Assembly (NCBI GenBank): GCA_021786555.1
Contig: JAJYNB010000319.1
Span: 1 to 9,835 of the forward strand
DNA from: Bacillota bacterium
GTDB taxonomy: Bacteria > Bacillota > Desulfitobacteriia > Desulfitobacteriales > JAJXUE01
Direction of reading: 5' to 3'
Length of the DNA: 9,835 nucleotides
Positions within the stretch are counted from its first letter, which is position 1. Every line of letters starts with the position of its first letter. Position numbers and translations under genes: made by a program. Below, in pieces: positions 6,629-9,835 of the stretch. The notes under the pieces were generated by a model. That model searched no databases. It saw only the letters and a list, made by a program, of their open reading frames with translations, and was not told the origin of the DNA.

Positions 6629-7402
6629 TTAGACGTGCTTCTTCATATGATTCAGGGCTGCTTTTTCCAGGCGGGAAACCTGGGCCTGGGAAATTCCTAT
6701 CTCTTCTGCCACTTCCATCTGGGTCTTACCTTCGAAAAAGCGCAGGGACAAAATCAGTTTTTCTCTTTCGCTTAATTTACGCAGGGCTTCCCTGACCGCT
6801 ATGCCCTCCAGCCAGTTGGCGTCAAGGTTTTTCTCGTCTCCGATTTGGTCCATGACAAAAATCGGGTCCCCGCCATCATGATAAATCGGTTCGAACAAGG
6901 AAATAGGTTCCTGAATCGCATCCAGGGCAAAAATAATCTCCTCCCGCGGCACGTTCAATTCCGCAGCTATTTCATTGATGGACGGCTCCCGCGAGTGGCG
7001 GTTGACCAGGGCATCCCTCACCTGCAGTGCCTTATAGGCGATATCCCGCAAAGAACGGCTCACCCGGATTGGGTTATTGTCTCTTAGGTAGCGCCGGATT
7101 TCTCCGATTATCATAGGCACCGCATAAGTGGAAAACTTGACATTTTGGCTCAAATCAAAATTATCAATGGCTTTCATTAGGCCGATGCAGCCAACCTGGA
7201 ACAAATCATCCACATATTCGCCCCGGTTGGTAAAGCGTTGAATCACGCTTAAAACCAGCCTTAGATTGCCATTGATAAGTTTATCCCTGGCGGAACGGTC
7301 CCCGCCTTGCAGCGTCAGAAACAATTCCCGCATCTTTGCATTGGTCAGCACCGGAAGTTTGGACGTGTTGACTCCGCAAATTTCTACCTTGTTGATCATC
7401 AT
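6629..7402 (-). CDS. sigG: Forespore sigma factor SigG
   Basis: Late forespore-specific RNA polymerase sigma-70 factor. The N-terminus NKVEICGVNTSKLPVLTN is the SigG signature and matches Bacillus SigG nearly residue for residue. Region 2 is at about 38-110 (NGNLRLVLSVIQRF, DDLFQVGCIGLMKAIDNF, VKFSTYAVPMIIGEIRRYLR), region 3 at about 115-180 with NPIRVSRSLRDIAYKALQVR, and region 4.2 at about 225-255 with TQMEVAEEIGISQAQVSRLE. 257 residues, close to the usual 260. Asn44 appears to align with the Bacillus Asn45 linked to CsfB control (from memory of that sequence). The start is the first of two ATG codons (7400-7402), with GGAGGG 9 bases upstream. Unlike the common spoIIGA-sigE-sigG arrangement, the upstream neighbour is a divergent unrelated gene. 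Confidence 0.98.
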   Translation of the reverse strand: MMINKVEICGVNTSKLPVLTNAKMRELFLTLQGGDRSARDKLINGNLRLVLSVIQRFTNRGEYVDDLFQVGCIGLMKAIDNFDLSQNVKFSTYAVPMIIGEIRRYLRDNNPIRVSRSLRDIAYKALQVRDALVNRHSREPSINEIAAELNVPREEIIFALDAIQEPISLFEPIYHDGGDPIFVMDQIGDEKNLDANWLEGIAVREALRKLSEREKLILSLRFFEGKTQMEVAEEIGISQAQVSRLEKAALNHMKKHV

Positions 7403-7448
7403 TCCGGGGTTCCCTCCAGTTGCTCCATACCCTTTTTGTGTACAGGAA

Positions 7449-7478
7449 GATTATTCCCTTGAGCCGGCGGTTTTATTC
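7449..7478 (-). promoter_or_regulatory. Candidate SigF/SigG-type promoter for sigG
   Basis: On the minus strand, GAATA (-35, 7474-7478), exactly 15 bases, then GGGAATAATC (-10, 7449-7458). This fits the forespore pattern GnATA-N15-GGnnAnAnT known from Bacillus SigF promoters and, more loosely, SigG promoters. Transcription would begin roughly 40 bases before the sigG ATG. In Bacillus, sigG is transcribed by SigF and then by SigG itself, so the site makes biological sense, but both boxes are short and no start site is mapped. Confidence 0.5.
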
Positions 7479-7580
7479 GAAATGACGCTTATTCAAGGCA
7501 ATCTCAACCCTGACTTGGATTCTGGCAAGCCTGGCTTTGCGCCCACCTGCTTCCTGAGTTGGGAACCTTTGAAAATGTTC

Positions 7581-7640
7581 TAAACTACTTCTAACTACAA
7601 TAAGTTAAAATCAACTAAACCTGACTAAAACTAGTTGACC
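7581..7640 (+). repeat. Six tandem degenerate 10-base repeats upstream of the promoter
   Basis: The six successive decamers from 7581 are TAAACTACTT, CTAACTACAA, TAAGTTAAAA, TCAACTAAAC, CTGACTAAAA and CTAGTTGACC. Column by column they share a core (A/G)(A/G)(C/T)T(A/G): position 6 is T in all six, position 3 is A in five, position 7 is A in five. The spacing is exactly one helical turn. The last unit contains the -35 box (TTGACC). The pattern suggests phased regulator half-sites or curved DNA. Confidence 0.6.
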
Positions 7641-7663
7641 GCAAACGTTGAGATGGCTAAACT
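7635..7663 (+). promoter_or_regulatory. SigA-type promoter for the Ig-like gene
   Basis: TTGACC (-35, 7635-7640), a 17-base spacer, and TAAACT (-10, 7658-7663): five of six and four of six matches to the SigA consensus with ideal spacing. Transcription would begin near 7670, leaving a leader of about 50 bases with a TTAGG/CCTAA hairpin (7681-7699) ahead of the AGGAGG site at 7710-7715. Confidence 0.6.
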
Positions 7664-7721
7664 AGAAGAAACAAAGACTGTTAGGTCCTCTGTGCCTAAA
7701 CCAGCTGACAGGAGGCATTTC

Positions 7722-8306
7722 ATGCGCCACAGGCCTCGTCTAGTTTTTCTTGCTGTTCTCACAATCCTCTGTTGGTTTTCCATGTCCGCCGCGGCCTTTG
7801 CCGGGGACGGTTCCGGCGGAGGACCAAATAGTCCTCTGGCCCTGGTTTCCACCAGCGCCTCTTCCACTGAAATCAAGCTGACTTTTAACAAAAATGTTGT
7901 TAGTGACACGGTAAAAGACAAGAACAAGGCTTGTTTCACTTTGACTGATGCATCGGGTGAGAGTTTTCCTTTCCAGGTCAGCATGGCTGGGGACCAACCC
8001 GGTTCTGACTCCAGCAGAACTATCACGCTTCAACTCCAGAAGGAATTTGCTCCAGGGACAACCTATACGCTCAAGATATCCCCGGAATTACAGGCAAAAA
8101 ACGGCGCAACGGTGGGCAAAACAATAACAATCAGGCTTTCGGCCACAAACGATAGCCCTCTTAAGGTGACAACCGGCAGCCCGGTTTACTCAGGCGGGGG
8201 CCCGGCATCAAGCGTAAGTAATTCATATGTTGTTCCGGGTGCCATAGTCGTGGCGGTTGGCGGAGTTGGCGCTATTATTGCTGCCCGGCGCAAAAAAAAG
8301 ATATAA
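7722..8306 (+). CDS. Secreted Ig-like domain protein with C-terminal membrane anchor
   Basis: Exported surface protein of unknown function. 194 residues: a signal peptide (basic MRHRPR, hydrophobic core 7-22, likely cleavage after AFA at residue 27); one beta-rich Ig-like domain resembling bacterial SbsA/Big_5 types (about 38-142), with the typical VSTSASSTEIKLTFNKNVV opening and FAPGTTYTLKISPELQ near its end; a Gly/Ser/Pro linker; then a single C-terminal membrane segment (about 170-188) ending in RRKKKI. There is no LPXTG motif, so it looks membrane-anchored with a short cytosolic tail, not sortase-linked. ATG at 7722 is chosen for its AGGAGG 6 bases upstream and because it begins the signal peptide; the upstream in-frame extension runs through the promoter. 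It is divergent from sigG. No enzyme motif was found. Confidence 0.85.
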   Translation: MRHRPRLVFLAVLTILCWFSMSAAAFAGDGSGGGPNSPLALVSTSASSTEIKLTFNKNVVSDTVKDKNKACFTLTDASGESFPFQVSMAGDQPGSDSSRTITLQLQKEFAPGTTYTLKISPELQAKNGATVGKTITIRLSATNDSPLKVTTGSPVYSGGGPASSVSNSYVVPGAIVVAVGGVGAIIAARRKKKI

Positions 8307-8307
8307 T
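8278..8307 (+). promoter_or_regulatory. Possible promoter at the end of the Ig-like gene
   Basis: A perfect TATAAT (8302-8307) overlaps the stop codon of the Ig-like gene, with a poor -35 (TTGCTG, 8278-8283) 18 bases upstream. It could give the TiaS-like gene its own transcript. The perfect -10 is suggestive, but the box lies in coding sequence and the -35 matches only three positions. Confidence 0.3.
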
Positions 8308-8355
8308 ATTCGCCCCATGACCGGCAGTTTGCCATGGGTGTCTGGAGGAGTTTTG

Positions 8356-9102
8356 GTGAAAGTCCTGGTTTGTGTAGATGACACAGATAACATGGAGAGC
8401 CCGGGAACCGGACACCTGGCTTCAACTATGGCAGAAGCTGTGGACCGCTTCGGTTGGGGGCAAAGTTTCCCGGTGACCCGCCATCAACTATTTGTTCACG
8501 CAGACATTCCCTATACCTCTCACAATAGTTCCATGTGTTTTGGCGCTGAGATTGTGGAGCATCACCTTGGCAGCTTAATCGATTATGCCTCTGATTATTT
8601 GGCACGGGAAAGTGCAGCGGGGTCGGACCCCGGCCTCTGCGTGGCATGCACTGACCGCATTGGGGAGCCGGAAAAGCTTATCCGGTTTGGTCAAAGAGCA
8701 AAAAGCGAGATATTGACCATGGATGAGGCCTACGGGCTTGCACAAGCCCTAGGGATACACCTTTCCGAACACGGCGGGACTGGACAGGGTGTAATCGGGG
8801 CTCTGGCGGGAGCCGGGCTGCGCTTAAGCGGCAATGACGGCCGCCTTAAAGGCAAACTGAAAATCAGATGTGAAAATAACACTGCCACGGTTGGGGAGAT
8901 TCTTGCGCAGACGGTCGTGGACATGGTATGCAGCCTGGATGGAACCGTGCTGCGGGAAGACGAGCCAATCTATGTTGCTGATTGGGTTAAGGCAGTTCTG
9001 AAGGACGGCAAGTATATCCTGCCTGTCTTTTACAGCGACGGTACATATTCCCGCGGAATTAACTGGCGCGCGTGTACCAAGCAGCAATTAAGGGATTTCT
9101 GA
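8356..9102 (+). CDS. TiaS-like protein (N-terminal kinase/ferredoxin-like part only)
   Basis: Resembles the N-terminal part of archaeal TiaS (COG1571), the ATP-dependent enzyme that puts agmatine on C34 of tRNA-Ile2. Seen here: the opening VLVCVDDTDNMESPGTGHLA (residues 3-22), matching the TiaS DDTDS nucleotide-handling motif; ADIPYTSHNSSM (49-60) in the place of TiaS NPNIPWKTRGN, with the Lys/Arg changed; and EHGGTGQGVIGALAGAGLRL (138-157), matching the G-G-x-x-GALA motif. It has 248 residues against about 420 in TiaS, lacking the OB-fold and C-terminal zinc ribbon. The start is GTG at 8356 (GGAGGAG 5 bases upstream), which puts the motif at the N-terminus. Bacteria normally use lysidine (TilS) for this tRNA, so a different substrate is likely. 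The next gene overlaps by one base. The family resemblance is fairly sure; the function is unknown. Confidence 0.75.
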   Translation: MKVLVCVDDTDNMESPGTGHLASTMAEAVDRFGWGQSFPVTRHQLFVHADIPYTSHNSSMCFGAEIVEHHLGSLIDYASDYLARESAAGSDPGLCVACTDRIGEPEKLIRFGQRAKSEILTMDEAYGLAQALGIHLSEHGGTGQGVIGALAGAGLRLSGNDGRLKGKLKIRCENNTATVGEILAQTVVDMVCSLDGTVLREDEPIYVADWVKAVLKDGKYILPVFYSDGTYSRGINWRACTKQQLRDF

Positions 9103-9308
9103 TGGACGCCTTGATGATAATCAACCAAAGCGGCGAACGCCAATTTACCGGGAAAAAAGATGACTGGGATGCTGCAGTAAAACTTGCTGAAAACTGTCAA
9201 GAATTTGCGGAAGACGTTGAGGAGGAGCTAGTAGCGGATCAATTGCGGTCTTGCTATAATTGCAGATTTAGACGATGGACCTCGGCTTCGTTTATATGCC
9301 GCAAATAA
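9102..9308 (+). CDS. Small Cys-rich protein, possible half zinc site
   Basis: Not recognised as a named family. 68 residues: a short N-terminal strand (MDALMIINQSGERQF), an acidic helical middle (about 20-48, WDAAVKLAENCQEFAEDVEEEL), and a C-terminal CYNCRFRRWTSASFICRK with Cys51, Cys54 and Cys66 (Cys32 lies in the helix). A CxxC plus a third Cys suggests a metal site that is completed by dimerisation or a partner. The start ATG (9102-9104) overlaps the stop of the TiaS-like gene by one base (TGATG), with AGGG about 8 bases upstream, so the two are translationally coupled and probably act together. TiaS carries a zinc ribbon that its neighbour here lacks; that this protein supplies it is only a conjecture. 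Confidence 0.65.
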   Translation: MDALMIINQSGERQFTGKKDDWDAAVKLAENCQEFAEDVEEELVADQLRSCYNCRFRRWTSASFICRK

Positions 9309-9371
9309 CGGGCTTGTCCGGCTAACGGGGTTAGCTGTGAGGTAAATATTTGTTGAGGAGGACAAAAGGTT

Positions 9372-9835
9372 ATGGCCTATGCGGTTGGTGAATCCCGTCG
9401 CGCAAGAGGTTTAAAAAACATTCTTAGCAGCGAAAGCCTTTCCTGGCAGCTTGCCACACTTTTACTTGGTGTCGGTTTCACAGTAGTGCTGCTGCATGCG
9501 GAATTCCGCCTGCCCCTAAGGCTCCCTGGCCGTCACGGCTTGGAATGGATGGCTATGCTGATTATGGTGCGGTCCGCTTCCAAGTACCGCTGGGCTGCTT
9601 CGGTGTCGAGCTGGGGTGCGGCAGCTTTCTCCCTGTTGCCCCTCTGGGGCTTTGGTGACCCGCTTATCCCGCTTACATACTTTATCCCGGGGGTGTTAAT
9701 TGACGTAGGCTTCAATGCATCCGGACGGTGGCAGGGGAAGTTATGGTTTCTTGCCTGTCTCGGCGCCATAGCCCACGCCACCAAACCCCTTGTGCAGTTT
9801 GTAATCAGTTCTACCAGTCATTGGGTCTTCAATTC
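9372..9835 (+). CDS. Polytopic membrane protein, start only
   Basis: Open reading frame running off the right edge; 154 residues are visible. Basic N-terminus (RRARGLKN), then hydrophobic stretches at about 25-42, 57-67, 73-94, 97-113 and 122-145, so an integral membrane protein with at least four or five segments. Notable conserved-looking pieces are LPLRLPGRHGLEWMAMLI and LLPLWGFGDPLIPLTYFIPG. The small size of the segments and the Gly/Pro-rich loops recall substrate-capture (S) components of ECF transporters, but I cannot assign a family. The start ATG at 9372 has GAGGAGG 10 bases upstream. It follows the Cys-rich gene by 63 bases, and a 6-base perfect hairpin (GCTAAC/GTTAGC, 9321-9335) lies in that gap without a T-run, so read-through from the previous genes is plausible. 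Confidence 0.7.
   Translation, partial: MAYAVGESRRARGLKNILSSESLSWQLATLLLGVGFTVVLLHAEFRLPLRLPGRHGLEWMAMLIMVRSASKYRWAASVSSWGAAAFSLLPLWGFGDPLIPLTYFIPGVLIDVGFNASGRWQGKLWFLACLGAIAHATKPLVQFVISSTSHWVFN

Larger units (their letters stand above)
7403..7721. other. Divergent intergenic region between sigG and the Ig-like gene
   Basis: 319 bases with no supported gene. From left to right it holds the sigG ribosome site, a forespore-type promoter candidate for sigG (7449-7478), a GC-rich imperfect palindrome (about 7524-7543, GGCAAGCC/GGCTTTGC), an AT-rich array of 10-base repeats (7581-7640), a SigA-type promoter facing right (7635-7663) and a 5' leader with a small hairpin (7681-7699). Open frames crossing it on the plus strand lack ribosome sites and family features. 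Confidence 0.7.

Noticed and set aside
7266..7583. 105-codon plus-strand frame across the sigG 5' end and intergenic region
   Set aside because: Its first half is antisense to sigG, it has no ribosome site, and it crosses the sigG promoter.
7641..7720. c-di-GMP (GEMM) riboswitch in the leader of the Ig-like gene
   Set aside because: GCAAAC, CAAAGAC and TTAGG pieces recall the motif, but the paired stems and conserved core do not line up, and the promoter lies inside the stretch.
7635..7721. In-frame extension of the Ig-like protein to a TTG at 7635
   Set aside because: It would run through the -35 and -10 boxes, has no ribosome site, and would bury the signal peptide. ATG 7722 has AGGAGG at good spacing.
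8257..8355. Upstream in-frame starts for the TiaS-like gene (8257 and 8317)
   Set aside because: The first overlaps the previous gene, neither has a ribosome site, and both put over ten unrelated residues before the conserved VDDTD opening. GTG 8356 has GGAGGAG.
9321..9335. GCTAAC/GTTAGC hairpin as a terminator before the membrane protein gene
   Set aside because: Only a 6-base stem with a 3-base loop and no T-run follows it; not enough for a terminator call.
9533..9784. 83-codon minus-strand frame near the right edge
   Set aside because: Antisense to the membrane protein frame, which has a strong ribosome site and a consistent hydrophobic pattern.

Overview
The window looks like chromosome of a spore-forming, low-to-medium GC Firmicute. 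The Clostridia, and the Peptococcaceae/Desulfotomaculum-Pelotomaculum group in particular, fit best. The reasons are a clear forespore sigma factor (SigG), a YlmC/YmxH sporulation-type PRC-barrel protein, the Gram-positive division gene sepF in its usual ylm cluster, strong AGGAGG-type ribosome binding sites, and frequent GTG/TTG starts (six of the twelve genes). The genus is inference only.

Minus strand, read right to left (7402 down to 1): sigG, ymxH/ylmC, a rho-independent terminator, a 240-base gap holding a small repeat structure, then a tight gene string: pgeF (ylmD), an OmpR/PhoB-type response regulator, a PhoR-type histidine kinase, an HlyD-family membrane-fusion protein, yggS (ylmE), sepF (ylmF), yggT (ylmG) and ylmH (cut by the left edge). 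This is the sigG-ylmC-ylmD-ylmE-ylmF-ylmG-ylmH order known from Bacillus, with a three-gene cassette (regulator, kinase, HlyD) placed between ylmD and ylmE. The spacings, a 4-base ATGA overlap and a 1-base TAGTG overlap suggest that most of pgeF-to-ylmH is co-transcribed, apart from a 102-base gap before yggS. The set joins cell-wall precursor quality control (PgeF), PLP homeostasis (YggS), Z-ring tethering (SepF) and septum-associated membrane and RNA-binding proteins (YlmG, YlmH).

Plus strand (7722 to 9835), divergent from sigG: a secreted, membrane-anchored protein with one Ig-like domain; a 248-residue protein resembling the N-terminal half of archaeal TiaS (tRNA-Ile2 agmatidine synthetase); a 68-residue Cys-rich protein overlapping it by one base; and the start of a polytopic membrane protein that runs off the right edge. 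The function of this group is not known to me.

The divergent intergenic region (7403-7721) holds a forespore-type promoter candidate for sigG, a good SigA-type promoter for the Ig-like gene and, directly upstream and overlapping its -35 box, six degenerate 10-base tandem repeats. That array and the TiaS-like/Cys-rich pair are the least ordinary parts of the window.
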